A DNA stretch of 64,000 nt from Mycolicibacterium lacusdiani (GTDB taxonomy: Bacteria > Actinomycetota > Actinomycetes > Mycobacteriales > Mycobacteriaceae): positions 620,001-684,000 of the forward strand of contig NZ_JAKCFC010000002.1 of the NCBI RefSeq assembly GCF_021916785.1. Reading direction: 5' to 3'. Position numbers and translations under genes: made by a program. Positions 44,646 to 53,570 of the stretch are shown here, in pieces (within the stretch, counting starts at the first letter, position 1; every line of letters begins with the position of its first letter). The notes beneath the pieces are model-generated. The model was not told the origin of the DNA and did no database searches. It was given only the letters and a program-made list of their open reading frames with translations.

Positions 44646-45743
44646 TCACAGTGAACCGACAGCGTACAACCCACGGCCCGTGACCAGGGGCAGGTCGAGC
44701 GTGGTTCGGATGCCGGGCGCTGCGGCCACGACCTCGGGCAGGGCGTTGACGACGCGGGCCGCCGTCGCCACGAGACCGGCGTGGTTGTGGTCGCCGTTGG
44801 GGCTCGAGAGGCACAGGTCGACGGTGTATGACGGTTCGCCGGTGATCTCGATGCGGTAGGAGCCGCCTTCCTGCGCGGGCTGCGGCCAGTCCGGGCACAG
44901 GTCGTCGCGCAGTCGCGTGACGTGCTCCAGGACGACGACCACCTTCCCGTCCTTGATGCCCTGCACCTCGAAGCGCAGCGCGGCGGCCGTGCCCTTCTCG
45001 ATGTGCCCCGAGGCGATGTCGAAGGCCTCGGGCGCGGGCTCGCGCACGTATTCCTCCTTGACCTCGTCGAGTTCGACGCCCAGGCCGGCGGCGAGCTGAC
45101 GGACCACCGAGCCCCACGCCAGGCTCAGCACGCCCGGCTGAAGCAGCATGGGCAGGTCGTCGAGCGGCCTGCCGAAGCCCATGACGTCGAACATCACCGT
45201 GGCGCTGTCGTAGGTGTCGTAGTTGATGATCTCCATGCACCTGACCTGCTCGATGCTCTGGCAGGTGCCGGCGAGGGCAAGGGGCAGCAGGTCGTTGGCG
45301 AACCCAGGATCGATGCCGCCGACGAACAGGCTGGAGTTGCCGGTCTTGGTGGCCTCCTCGATGGGCGCGACCATCTCCGGAGGCAATGTGCCCCAGGGGT
45401 ATTGGAGGAAGACGGCGCTGCTGCCGACGACGTTGACTCCGGCGGCGAGGATGCGGCGGTAGTCCTCGAGGGCCTCGACCAGTCGGTTGTCGGCCATCGC
45501 GGTGTAGACCGCGGCGTCGGGGTTGGTGGCGAGCACCGCGTCGAGGTCGGTGGTGGCCGTGATGCCGGTCGTGGTGTCGAGGCCGGCGAGGTCACCGGCG
45601 TCCCTGCCCGCCTTGGACTCCGATGACACCCACACCGCGGTCAGCTCGAAGCGGGGGTCGATGATCAGCTGCGTCAGCGCGTGGCGGCCGACGTTTCCGG
45701 TGCCGATCGCGGCGACCTTGATGGGAGTGCTCGGTTCAGTCAC
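44646..45743 (-). CDS. NAD(P)-binding dehydrogenase-like protein (Rv0926c-like)
   Basis: Protein of 365 residues with an N-terminal Rossmann motif (VAAIGTGNVGRHALTQLII, about 9-27) and a dihydrodipicolinate-reductase-like C-terminal part. The family includes amine dehydrogenase-like enzymes; the substrate is unknown. GTG 45743 starts 9 bases after the SDR stop on the same strand, forming an operon as in Rv0927c-Rv0926c. The VGSSAVFLQYPWGTLPPEM segment contains a typical beta-alpha unit. Confidence 0.83.
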   Translation of the reverse strand: MTEPSTPIKVAAIGTGNVGRHALTQLIIDPRFELTAVWVSSESKAGRDAGDLAGLDTTTGITATTDLDAVLATNPDAAVYTAMADNRLVEALEDYRRILAAGVNVVGSSAVFLQYPWGTLPPEMVAPIEEATKTGNSSLFVGGIDPGFANDLLPLALAGTCQSIEQVRCMEIINYDTYDSATVMFDVMGFGRPLDDLPMLLQPGVLSLAWGSVVRQLAAGLGVELDEVKEEYVREPAPEAFDIASGHIEKGTAAALRFEVQGIKDGKVVVVLEHVTRLRDDLCPDWPQPAQEGGSYRIEITGEPSYTVDLCLSSPNGDHNHAGLVATAARVVNALPEVVAAAPGIRTTLDLPLVTGRGLYAVGSL

Positions 45744-45752
45744 AGTGTGTCC

Positions 45753-46544
45753 TCACAGATCCGGGATGGGCATGTCGAGATTCGGGGTCGTGAGGCCGCC
45801 GTCGACCTCGAGCGTCTTGCCGGTCAGGTACGAGCCGGCGGGGGAGGCGAGGTAGACCGCGGCGGCGGCGATGTCGAGTGGGTCGCCGAGACGCCGCATC
45901 GGGGTGGCCTTCTCCATGGGGTCGCGTAGTTCGTCGTTGCTCGCGACGATCTCCAGGGCGGAGGTGAGGATCGACCCCGGCGCGATCGCGTTGACGCGGA
46001 TGCGCGGCGCGAGGTCGAGAGCCGACAGCCGGGTGTAGTGCGCGAGCGCGGCCTTGGCGGTGCCGTAGGCGGCGAAGCCACGACCGGATGCCCGCGCCAT
46101 CGTCGAGGTGATGTTGATGATGCTGCCGCCGCCGGAGTGCTCGAGCATCAGCGGCACGGCCGCCGTCGTGAGTGCGTGAGCCGTCGCGACGTTGAACGTG
46201 AACGCGTCGCGGAGGTCCTTCGTCGAGGTGCTCAGCAGGGCGTTGGGCATGGTGCCGCCGACGTTGTTCACGACGATGTCTAGTTTGCCGAACGCCTCGA
46301 TGGCCTCGGCCGCGAGCTTGGCCGTGGCCTCCGGGTGGGCGAGGTCGGCGACGACGACGTGCGCGCGCCGGCCGGTGCCCCGGATTTGCTCGGCCATCTC
46401 GTCGAGTTGGGACTGCGTGCGCGCGGCGATGACCACGTCAGCACCGGCTTCGGCGAATGCGAGCGCCATCGCGGCGCCCAGGCCACGGCCCGCGCCGGTG
46501 ACGACTGCCACCTGGTCGTCGAGCCTGAATCTGTCGAGAATCAC
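45753..46544 (-). CDS. Short-chain dehydrogenase/reductase (Rv0927c-like)
   Basis: SDR enzyme of 263 residues. Cofactor motif [21 protein letters not shown] (about 16-36), NVGG in the central strand, catalytic Ser in [10 protein letters not shown] and YxxxK in [13 protein letters not shown]. It should oxidise or reduce an alcohol or ketone with NAD(P). GTG 46544 follows GAGGAACC. It is the upstream gene of an operon with the Rv0926c-like dehydrogenase. Confidence 0.9.
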   Translation of the reverse strand: MILDRFRLDDQVAVVTGAGRGLGAAMALAFAEAGADVVIAARTQSQLDEMAEQIRGTGRRAHVVVADLAHPEATAKLAAEAIEAFGKLDIVVNNVGGTMPNALLSTSTKDLRDAFTFNVATAHALTTAAVPLMLEHSGGGSIINITSTMARASGRGFAAYGTAKAALAHYTRLSALDLAPRIRVNAIAPGSILTSALEIVASNDELRDPMEKATPMRRLGDPLDIAAAAVYLASPAGSYLTGKTLEVDGGLTTPNLDMPIPDL

Positions 46545-46635
46545 GGTTCCTCACTTCCCTTGCCGCGGGTCACCGTAACAAGCGCGATCACGCCGCGTGA
46601 GGAATTTCTGCAACACGTTCTACTTTGGCCGTGAC

Positions 46636-46695
46636 GCGACTTCTGCACGAGGGTCGCGATACGGCGTGGTTCACAGCCCTGGTGCAGAACTCGCG
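46636..46695. repeat. Left flanking repeat of the DUF559-type gene
   Basis: A 60-base segment, 44 of 60 identical to the direct repeat at 47621-47680. Internally it is an inverted repeat: GCGACTTCTGCACGAGGG (46636-46653) against CCCTGGTGCAGAACTCGC (46677-46694), 16 of 18 matched. It lies before the gene at 46775. Confidence 0.7.
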
Positions 46696-46774
46696 CAGGA
46701 ATCCATCCACAGGCAGGGCGGGTAGGCCCGCGCCGCCAGCCGTTTCGTCGGTGGCTGCCCCGAGCATCCTGGTC

Positions 46775-47644
46775 ATGCGAGAGCCATTCGTAGGGCGAGA
46801 GGCGATCCGCGACGGCATCCTCACCCGCGGGAAGTTGCGCTGGAACTTCACGGCGGCCCACCCCGGTGTCTATCTACCCAAGGGCGCCCATCGCACGGTA
46901 TTCATCAACGCGGTCGCGGCCTGGATGTGGACGGGTCGGAAGGGCATCGTCGCAGGCCGTGCCGCCGCTGCGATGCACGGCGCGAAGTGGGTTGACCCAT
47001 CGACGCCCGTCGAGATGATCACCGAACACACTCGGCCGCGCCCCGGGGTGATCGTGCGTGAGGAGCGGATCTCGCCCGACGAGATCGTCTACCTGGGCGA
47101 GATCCCGGTGACCACCCCGGCGCGCACTGCTCTCGATCTCGGCCGACACCTGCCGCGCGATTCCGCCGTAGCCCACCTCGATGCGTTGGCGGCCGTCACC
47201 GGCGTGACCGCCGAGGACGCCTTGCTCCTGGCCGCCCGCTATCCAGGTGCACGCGGGAACCGACGTGCGAGGGTGGCGCTGAACCTGATGGACGCGGGTG
47301 CACAGTCCCCACGCGAGACCTGGTTGCGCCTTCTCCTGATAGACGACGGACTGCCAACGCCCAGAACGCAGATCGAGGTCCGTGACGGCCAGCGGCGCGC
47401 GTTCATCGACATGGGGTACGACGAACCGAAAGTCGGTCTGGACTACGAGGGCTCGCACCACAGCACCCAGAGAACGCAGTACGTGCACGACATAGGCCGT
47501 GCGGAGTTGGTCGAGCGGAGTGGCTGGCACGACATCCGCGTGGTCAGCGAACACAGCCGTCGGTTCATCCTGCACCGTCTGCGCCGTGCCTTCGAGCGAC
47601 GCGGATGGACGCCACCGTCACCGAGATCTGCACGACGGTCGTGA
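46775..47644 (+). CDS. AbiEi-antitoxin-like/DUF559 hypothetical protein
   Basis: Protein of 289 residues of a mycobacterial family with an AbiEi-like N-terminal winged-helix part (PFVGREAIRDGILTRGKLRW, HPGVYLPKGA) and a DUF559-like nuclease-fold C-terminus (LRLLLIDDGLPTPRTQIEV, then FIDMGYDEPKVGLDYEGSHH and QYVHDIGRAELVERSGW). The C-terminal part resembles Vsr-type endonuclease folds. ATG 46775 gives the usual MREPFVG start; the frame is open to 46625. The function is unproven; a defence or antitoxin-like role is possible. Two 60-base direct repeats bracket it. Confidence 0.8.
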   Translation: MREPFVGREAIRDGILTRGKLRWNFTAAHPGVYLPKGAHRTVFINAVAAWMWTGRKGIVAGRAAAAMHGAKWVDPSTPVEMITEHTRPRPGVIVREERISPDEIVYLGEIPVTTPARTALDLGRHLPRDSAVAHLDALAAVTGVTAEDALLLAARYPGARGNRRARVALNLMDAGAQSPRETWLRLLLIDDGLPTPRTQIEVRDGQRRAFIDMGYDEPKVGLDYEGSHHSTQRTQYVHDIGRAELVERSGWHDIRVVSEHSRRFILHRLRRAFERRGWTPPSPRSARRS

Positions 47645-47680
47645 TTACGTCGCGTTGGCAGCCATGGTGCAGAAGTCGCG
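47621..47680. repeat. Right flanking repeat of the DUF559-type gene
   Basis: Second copy of the 60-base direct repeat (first copy 46636-46695, 985 bases apart). It covers the last 24 bases of the gene and 36 bases beyond, and keeps TCTGCACGA and GGTGCAGAAGTCGCG. The pair resembles boundaries of an inserted cassette. Confidence 0.7.
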
Positions 47681-47688
47681 GCCCAGCA

Positions 47689-48666
47689 TCAGCTCTTCTT
47701 CGCAGCAGTCTTCTTGGCGGGAGCCTTCTTCGCCGCGGTCTTCTTGGCCGGGGCCTTCTTGGCGGCGGTCTTCTTGGCGGGAGCCTTCTTCGCAGGCGCC
47801 TTCTTGGCGGGCTTCTCGTCCTCGTCCTCGTCGTCGTCGTCGTCGTCCGAGTCAGAGCTTGAACTGGCCCCACCCTTGCGCGCCTTCACGCTGGCTTCGA
47901 GCTTGGCTAGCAGATCGGACACGTCGTCGGTCTCGTCGAGGTTCTCCGGTTCGGGCTCCTCGGTCGTGAACGCCTCGCCGCCCTCGAGCTTGGCCTGCAC
48001 CAGCTCGTGCAGCTGCTCCTGGTAGTCGTCGCGGAACTGGTCGGGGTGGAAGTCGTCGGTCATCGACTCCACCACCTGGCCCGCCATCTTCAGCTCGGCT
48101 GGCTTGATCTCGACTTCCTTGTCCAGCACCGGGAAGTCGGGATCGCGGATCTCGTCGGGCCACAGCAGCGTGTGGATCACCATGACGTCGCGCTTGCTGA
48201 AGTCCTTGACCCGCAACGCCGCAAGCCGCGTCTTGTTGCGTAGCGCGAAGTGCACGATTGCCACCCGGTCGGTCTCCGCGAGCGTCTTCGCCAGCAGGAC
48301 GTAGGACTTCGACGACTTCGAGTCCGGCTCCAGGAAGTAGCTCTTGTCGTACATCAGCGGGTCGAGCTGCTCGGCCGGGATGAACTCGACGACCTCGATC
48401 TCGCGGCTGCGCTCCTCGGGCAGCGTCGCGATGTCGTCGTCGGTGATGATCACGGTCTGGCCGTCGTCGGCGTCGAACGCCTTCGCGATGTCGCGGTACT
48501 CGACCACCTCACCGCAGACCTCGCACGTCCGCTTGTAGCGGATGCGTCCGTTGTCCTTTGCGTGGACCTGATGGAACTTGATGTCGTGGTCTTCAGTCGC
48601 GCTGTAGACCTTGACCGGCACGTTCACCAGCCCGAACGCGATGGATCCCTTCCAGATGGAACGCAT
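47689..48666 (-). CDS. ku: Non-homologous end-joining protein Ku
   Basis: Ku homolog of 325 residues that should bind DNA ends and recruit LigD. Start RSIWKGSIAFGLVNVPVKVY is the standard bacterial Ku N-terminus; the central core continues to about residue 255 (LLAKLEASVKA). The last 55 residues form an acidic stretch (SDSDDDDDDEDEDEK) followed by Lys/Ala/Pro repeats (KKAPAKKTAA), an extra tail found in fast-growing mycobacteria and absent from the 273-residue tuberculosis protein. LigD is at 58110, not adjacent as in M. tuberculosis. Confidence 0.95.
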   Translation of the reverse strand: MRSIWKGSIAFGLVNVPVKVYSATEDHDIKFHQVHAKDNGRIRYKRTCEVCGEVVEYRDIAKAFDADDGQTVIITDDDIATLPEERSREIEVVEFIPAEQLDPLMYDKSYFLEPDSKSSKSYVLLAKTLAETDRVAIVHFALRNKTRLAALRVKDFSKRDVMVIHTLLWPDEIRDPDFPVLDKEVEIKPAELKMAGQVVESMTDDFHPDQFRDDYQEQLHELVQAKLEGGEAFTTEEPEPENLDETDDVSDLLAKLEASVKARKGGASSSSDSDDDDDDEDEDEKPAKKAPAKKAPAKKTAAKKAPAKKTAAKKAPAKKTAAKKS

Positions 48667-48687
48667 GACCCAGTATTGCCCATCGGG

Positions 48688-49605
48688 CTAGTCCCGAAGC
48701 AGAGCGGCACGGTCCGGTAAGTCGGCGCCTGCGCGGCCGACGACGATCGCCGACACCTTCGCCGCCGCCCGAAGTACGCGCTCGAGCGTCTCGGTGTCGA
48801 TCGCGGCCAGGTCGGCTCGGCGGTCGGCGCCCAGCAGGTCCAGCGTCCACAGCTCGTCGATCAGTCCCGTCATGAACGCGTCGCCCGCGCCCACGGTGTC
48901 CACGACCTCGACCTTCGGCACCTCGATGCGCGCCGTTCCCGCTGCGCACGTGGCGAACGCCCCGCGCTCGCCCATCGTGACCGCGACGACCGCCGGGCCG
49001 ACGGACTGCCATGCCGCGGCGATCTCCTCGGGGGAGCGGTCCGGGTCGAGCCACCGCAGATCCTCGTCGCTGACCTTGACGACGTCCGCCTTCTCGACCA
49101 GGCGGTCGATGCGACCGATCGCCTGCTCGCGGTCGTCGATCAGGGCCGGGCGCACGTTGGGGTCGTAGGTGATGGTGGCCGAGGTCCGGTAGGCGTCGAG
49201 CAGGGCCGCGACCGCGAGGCACCCGGGGTCGAGGAACGCCGCGATGGATCCGGTGTGCGCCACCAGCGGCGGCCCCACCTCCGGGGTGCCGGACAGTTGC
49301 CACTCGATGTCGAACTCGTAGGTGGCGGCGCCTGCCGCGTCGAGCCGCGCCAGAGCCGTCGGAGTGCGCGCGGCGTTGGTACTGCCCGGCACCAGCGCGA
49401 CGCCGGACGCCTCGACGTGGTCGACGATGCGCCGGCCACGCTCGTCGGTGCCCACGTGGGTGAGGAAGTCGACCTGACGGCCCAACCGGCCCAACCCCAC
49501 CGCGACGTTCAACGGGCTGCCGCCGACGTGCTCACCTGTAACCGCGCCGTCGCGTTCGACGACGTCGATCAGCGCCTCGCCGATGACGAGGGCCCTCTGC
49601 GTCAC
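48688..49605 (-). CDS. PfkB-family carbohydrate kinase (fructokinase-like)
   Basis: Sugar kinase of 305 residues. PfkB features: GEALIDVV near the N-terminus, GGSPLNVAVGLGRLG, and the C-terminal catalytic motif VDTVGAGDAFMTGLID. It should phosphorylate a hexose or ketose. GTG 49605 overlaps the dehydrogenase stop (GTGA). Beside a mannitol-type dehydrogenase, the likely path is polyol to ketose by the dehydrogenase, then phosphorylation here. The frame extends to 50847 but is not native. Confidence 0.9.
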   Translation of the reverse strand: MTQRALVIGEALIDVVERDGAVTGEHVGGSPLNVAVGLGRLGRQVDFLTHVGTDERGRRIVDHVEASGVALVPGSTNAARTPTALARLDAAGAATYEFDIEWQLSGTPEVGPPLVAHTGSIAAFLDPGCLAVAALLDAYRTSATITYDPNVRPALIDDREQAIGRIDRLVEKADVVKVSDEDLRWLDPDRSPEEIAAAWQSVGPAVVAVTMGERGAFATCAAGTARIEVPKVEVVDTVGAGDAFMTGLIDELWTLDLLGADRRADLAAIDTETLERVLRAAAKVSAIVVGRAGADLPDRAALLRD

Positions 49606-51011
49606 GACTTGACCAACTGCTCGAGTGTCGCCCGAGCGCCGTTGCGGTGCAGCGAGTCCAGCGCCCGGACGTAGGCATCGACGAACCGCGGCTGCTGCGC
49701 CAGGTCGCCGAACAGTGCGGTGTTCTCGATGAACGCGGTCGGGTTGTCGACTTGCGACTTGGCCAGCGGGACGAGGCTTTCGGCCAGCTGGTCCTGGACG
49801 TCGATCGGCTCGCCCTGCTCGTCGACACCCTCCGCGTAGCGGGCCCAACTGGCGACGACGGCGGCGGACAGTTCGACGGGTCCGTCGTTGCGCAGGTTCT
49901 CCCGGACCACCGGCAGGAGCCACTGCGGAATGCGGTCCGACGAGCCGAAGCAGAGCCGAACGATGGTGTCGCGCACGCCGGGATTGGCGAAGCGCTCGAT
50001 CGCCGTGCGCTTGTAGTCGTCGAGGTCGATGCCAGGCACCGGCTTCAGTGCCGGGGTGCCCTCCTCGTCCATGTACCGCCGCAGGAACTCCGCGAACAGC
50101 GGGTCGCCTGCGGCGTCGTGCACCAGCCGATAGCCGGCGAGATAGGCGAAGTAGCACAGCGCTTGATGGCCTGCGTTGATGAGGCGCAACTTCATCAGCT
50201 CGTACGGCATGACGTCGTCGACGAGCATGACGCCGACGTCCTCGAACCTCGGTCGGCCGTCGGAGAAGTGGTCCTCGAGGACCCAGGCGGTGAAGGGTTC
50301 CGCGGCGACGGGCCACTGGTCCTCGACGCCGAACTCGGACTCGACCGTCTCGATCACCTCGGGCGAGGTGGCAGGCGTGATGCGGTCGACCATGGAGTTC
50401 GGGAACTGCGTGTGCTCGGCCATCCAGCCGGCCAGGCTCGGGTGTTCCCGCTCGGCGTACGCGGTGAAGGCCTTGCGGGCCACGGTGCCGTTGCCCTCGA
50501 TGTTGTCGCACGACACGATCGTCGGCGAGGGCAGCCCGCGTTCCTGGCGCCGGGCGAGGGCGGCAGTGACGAGCCCGAAGACGCTGTCGGGTCCGGCGTC
50601 GTCGATCGAGTACCCGCCCTCGGTGATGGTCAGCGACACGATCCGAGTGGTCGGCGCGGCGATCAGCTCGATGACGCCTTCCGGATCGTCGGGTGCGTAC
50701 CGGTAGTCGACGATCGAGCCGATCACGCGTGCCTCGCGTCCGCCGTCGGCGCGCAGCGCCAGCAGGGTGTACAAGCCGCCCTGTACTGCCATGACGTCGG
50801 CCATCTTGCGGTCGCCGGGCAGGACGCCGACGCCGCAGATGCCCCACTCGTTCGCCTCGCCGGTCTGCAGCAGCCGGTCGACGTACATCGCCTGGTGGGC
50901 GCGGTGGAAGCCGCCGACGCCGAAGTGCACGATGCCGATTCCCACCTCGCGGCGGTCGTACCCGGGCTTGTCGATCGGCACTTCGGGCAGCGTCTCGTTG
51001 CTCAGCTTCAT
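49602..51011 (-). CDS. Mannitol dehydrogenase family protein
   Basis: Long-chain polyol dehydrogenase of 469 residues of the mannitol 2-dehydrogenase/fructuronate reductase group. Features: GIVHFGVGGFHRAHQAMYVD, SLTITEGGYSID, VSCDNIEGNG, and VMPYELMKLRLINAGHQALCY with the catalytic Lys. It should convert a polyol such as mannitol or arabitol to its ketose with NAD. ATG 51011 begins the family-like start; longer starts to 51110 look weak. Co-transcribed with the kinase by overlap, and divergent from a SorC regulator. Confidence 0.9.
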   Translation of the reverse strand: MKLSNETLPEVPIDKPGYDRREVGIGIVHFGVGGFHRAHQAMYVDRLLQTGEANEWGICGVGVLPGDRKMADVMAVQGGLYTLLALRADGGREARVIGSIVDYRYAPDDPEGVIELIAAPTTRIVSLTITEGGYSIDDAGPDSVFGLVTAALARRQERGLPSPTIVSCDNIEGNGTVARKAFTAYAEREHPSLAGWMAEHTQFPNSMVDRITPATSPEVIETVESEFGVEDQWPVAAEPFTAWVLEDHFSDGRPRFEDVGVMLVDDVMPYELMKLRLINAGHQALCYFAYLAGYRLVHDAAGDPLFAEFLRRYMDEEGTPALKPVPGIDLDDYKRTAIERFANPGVRDTIVRLCFGSSDRIPQWLLPVVRENLRNDGPVELSAAVVASWARYAEGVDEQGEPIDVQDQLAESLVPLAKSQVDNPTAFIENTALFGDLAQQPRFVDAYVRALDSLHRNGARATLEQLVKS

Positions 51012-51101
51012 GACGCCAACACCACCGTCTGGGGGTCGATCGCGGGGTGCTCGTGGTCCGAAGTCTGGGGTGTTGTGTGCGTCACACTTCGATGTTAGCG
51101 T

Positions 51102-51111
51102 GATGATCATC
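51102..51111. promoter_or_regulatory. Palindrome in polyol divergent region
   Basis: GATGATCATC is a perfect 10-base palindrome in the 155-base region between the dehydrogenase and SorC starts. It could be an operator for the SorC protein; the clearest other candidate is the direct-repeat pair at 52153-52186. Confidence 0.35.
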
Positions 51112-51166
51112 TACTCGCACCCCTGAGCATAAGTTCAGTCGAAATTCGAAAGGCGGAGCCCCCAAC

Positions 51167-52165
51167 GTGGCTGCAGCTGTATCGGACTTCAGGTCGGCAG
51201 AGGCGTCGGACGGTCGGGCGGTGGCTTCGACCGAGCCCACCGCCGGATCGACGCCCGAAGACCTCCGACTCGCTCTGCGCGCTGCCACGCTCTACTACTT
51301 GGACGGGCTCACACAGGCCGAGATCGCCGCCAAGCTCGGCGTCTCCCGCCCCACGGCCGGCCGCCTCATCGCCCGGGCGAAGGCCAACGGGCTGGTGCGC
51401 ATCGAGGTCGTCGTCCCACCGACGCTCAAAGACGACCTGCACGCCGAGGAAGAGCGCCTGCTCGAGGATCGCTTCGGCATCACCGAGGCCGTCGTCACCG
51501 GACACCTCGGCCGCGCATCGGCGGCCCTGCTCATGCGGCGCCTCGCCCACGACGACGTGCTCGGATTCACCTGGGGCCCAGAGCAAGTGGCCGCAGTTTC
51601 GGCACTGAGCCCAGGCGTGGCGAGCTGCCGCGTGGTCGTCCAGCTCGACGGCGCCATGTCGACCGCCTCCTACCAGACCGGCATGGAGTTCATCCTCAGC
51701 CGCAGCGCGGACATGTTGCGCGCCGACGCCATGCGCCTGCCCGCGCCGCTCTACGCTGATCCGTCCACGGTGGTCTCGCTGCGCAGCGACTCGGTGATCT
51801 CGCGGACGCTCGACGCGGGCCGCCGCGCGGACACGATGCTGTTCGGCGTCGGCTCGGTGTCCACCTCCACCACGTTGTTCGAGGGCAGCTTCCTCGACGT
51901 CCGCATGCTCGACGATCTGGTGGCCCGCGGGGCCGTCGGCGAGATCGGCGGCCGATTCTTCGACGCCGACGGTGCGCCCGTGGAGACCGAACTCGCGCAC
52001 CGCGCGGTGTCCGTCCCACTCGAGGACGTCCGGGCGTGCGCGAAGACCATCCTGGTCTGCAGCGGTCCGGAGAAGTACGTCGCCACCCTGGCCGCCCTGC
52101 GCGGTGGCATGGCGAAGCTATTGGTATGCGAATTCGATTGCGCACGTTGGTTGTTGGAACAGTGA
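51167..52165 (+). CDS. SorC/DeoR-type sugar-binding regulator
   Basis: Regulator of 332 residues. Helix-turn-helix at about 38-72 (LYYLDGLTQAEIAAKLGVSRP, then TAGRLIARAKANGLVR), followed by a SorC sugar-binding domain to the end, with FGVGSVSTSTTLF and GEIGGRFFDADGAPV. It should sense a phosphorylated sugar or polyol and control both divergent units. GTG 51167 is the predicted start. Its stop lies in the first of two direct repeats at 52153-52186. Confidence 0.9.
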   Translation: MAAAVSDFRSAEASDGRAVASTEPTAGSTPEDLRLALRAATLYYLDGLTQAEIAAKLGVSRPTAGRLIARAKANGLVRIEVVVPPTLKDDLHAEEERLLEDRFGITEAVVTGHLGRASAALLMRRLAHDDVLGFTWGPEQVAAVSALSPGVASCRVVVQLDGAMSTASYQTGMEFILSRSADMLRADAMRLPAPLYADPSTVVSLRSDSVISRTLDAGRRADTMLFGVGSVSTSTTLFEGSFLDVRMLDDLVARGAVGEIGGRFFDADGAPVETELAHRAVSVPLEDVRACAKTILVCSGPEKYVATLAALRGGMAKLLVCEFDCARWLLEQ

Positions 52166-52186
52166 CCATGTTCGTTGGCACAGTGA
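52153..52186 (+). promoter_or_regulatory. Direct-repeat operator before the ABC importer genes
   Basis: GTTGGAACAGTGA (52153-52165) and GTTGGCACAGTGA (52174-52186) match 12 of 13 bases and are 21 bases apart, two helical turns. They sit just before the solute-binding gene. A natural candidate for SorC binding that would tune the importer separately from the regulator. Confidence 0.6.
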
Positions 52187-52199
52187 GAGGTTGACCGGT

Positions 52200-53570
52200 A
52201 TGAAGACTCGACGAAGAGTTCTACACCGACTCGGGGCGTGCGCTGCGGCGGCCGGCCTGACGTTCACGGCAGGCTGCGCGGGGGCGGGCAGTCTGGGCGC
52301 ATCGGAGAACGAGGTGACGATCGCCCTCGTGTCCAACTCCCAGATGACCGACGCTCAGGAGCTGTCGACGGAATTCGAGAAGGACAACCCCGGCACGAAG
52401 CTGAAGTTCATCTCGCTCTCGGAGAACCAGGCGCGGGCCAAGATCACGATGTCGGCCGCGATGGGCGGTAGCGAATTCGACGTCTCCATGATCAGCAACT
52501 TCGAGACGCCGCAGTGGGCGAAGGACGGGTGGCTGCTGCCACTCAACGACTACGCGAACAACACGCCCGGCTACGACATGGACGACTTCATCCCGTCGCT
52601 GCGGGAGTCGCTGTCTTACGAGGGCGACATGTACTCGGTTCCGTTCTACGGCGAGTCGTCGTTCCTGATGTACCGCAAGGACCTGTTCGAGCAGGCCGGC
52701 ATCACCGTCAACCAGGACCCGAACTACCAGCCCACGTGGCAGGAGGTCGGGCAGTGGGCGAAGACGCTCAAGACCGCCGACCGCGCGGGTATCTGCCTGC
52801 GCGGCAAGCCGGGCTGGGGCGAGGTGCTCGCACCCTTGGACACCGTGATCAACACCTTCGGCGGGCGTTGGTTCGACGAGCAGTGGAACGCCCAGCTGAA
52901 CAGCCCCCAGGTGAAGGAGGCCGTGAACTTCTACGTCAACACCATCAAGGAGTCCGGCGAATTGGGAGCCTCCTCAACGGGTTTCCAGGAATGCGCCAAT
53001 CTCTTCGGTCAGGGACAGACGGCGATGTGGTACGACGCCACGTCCGCGGTGTCGACGCTCGAAGACCCCAAGACGTACCCGGACCTCGTCGGCAAGATCG
53101 GCTACCTGCCGGCGCCGATCGTCGAGAAGCCGAACTCGGGTTGGCTCTACACCTGGGCGCTGGGCATCCCAAAGGGGGCCAAGAATCCCGATGGCGCTTG
53201 GAAGTTCATCTCGTGGATGACCAGCAAGGACTACATGAAGCTGGTGGGCGAGAAGCTCGGCTGGGAGAGGGTGCCACCCGGTAGCCGTACCTCGACCTAC
53301 ACCGAACTGCCGGAGTACGAGGCCGTTTCGCGGTCCTACGGCCCGCTGACCCTCAAGTCGATCACCAACGCCACCCCGGACAAGCCGACGGTGCAACCGG
53401 TGCCGTACACGGGCGTGCAGTTCGTCGGGATCCCCGAGTTCCAGGATCTCGGAACACGGGTGAGCCAGCAGATCAGCGCGGCGATCGCCGGCCAGATCTC
53501 GGTGGACGAAGCGCTGGCGCAAGCACAGCAATATGCCGAGGTCGTCGGCAAGACCTACCAGGAGAAGTGA
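52200..53570 (+). CDS. Sugar/polyol ABC transporter, solute-binding lipoprotein
   Basis: Extracytoplasmic solute-binding protein of 456 residues (COG1653 type). Its signal peptide ends in the lipobox FTAGC, and RRR near the start suggests Tat export is possible. The body matches sugar-binding folds (VTIALVSNSQMTDAQELSTEF, SVPFYGESSFLMYRKDLF). It should bind a polyol or sugar for the permeases that follow. ATG 52200 follows AGAGGTTGACC. The direct-repeat operator lies just upstream. Confidence 0.92.
   Translation: MKTRRRVLHRLGACAAAAGLTFTAGCAGAGSLGASENEVTIALVSNSQMTDAQELSTEFEKDNPGTKLKFISLSENQARAKITMSAAMGGSEFDVSMISNFETPQWAKDGWLLPLNDYANNTPGYDMDDFIPSLRESLSYEGDMYSVPFYGESSFLMYRKDLFEQAGITVNQDPNYQPTWQEVGQWAKTLKTADRAGICLRGKPGWGEVLAPLDTVINTFGGRWFDEQWNAQLNSPQVKEAVNFYVNTIKESGELGASSTGFQECANLFGQGQTAMWYDATSAVSTLEDPKTYPDLVGKIGYLPAPIVEKPNSGWLYTWALGIPKGAKNPDGAWKFISWMTSKDYMKLVGEKLGWERVPPGSRTSTYTELPEYEAVSRSYGPLTLKSITNATPDKPTVQPVPYTGVQFVGIPEFQDLGTRVSQQISAAIAGQISVDEALAQAQQYAEVVGKTYQEK

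Noticed and set aside
47700..47830. Lysine-rich repeat of Ku as a possible CRISPR or tandem DNA repeat
   Set aside because: The repetition is coding (KKAPAKKTAA) with codon-level variation and no spacers.
48688..50847. A single 719-residue reading of the kinase
   Set aside because: The upstream part is Arg-rich shadow of the mannitol dehydrogenase; the GTG at 49605 gives the true kinase start by motif position.
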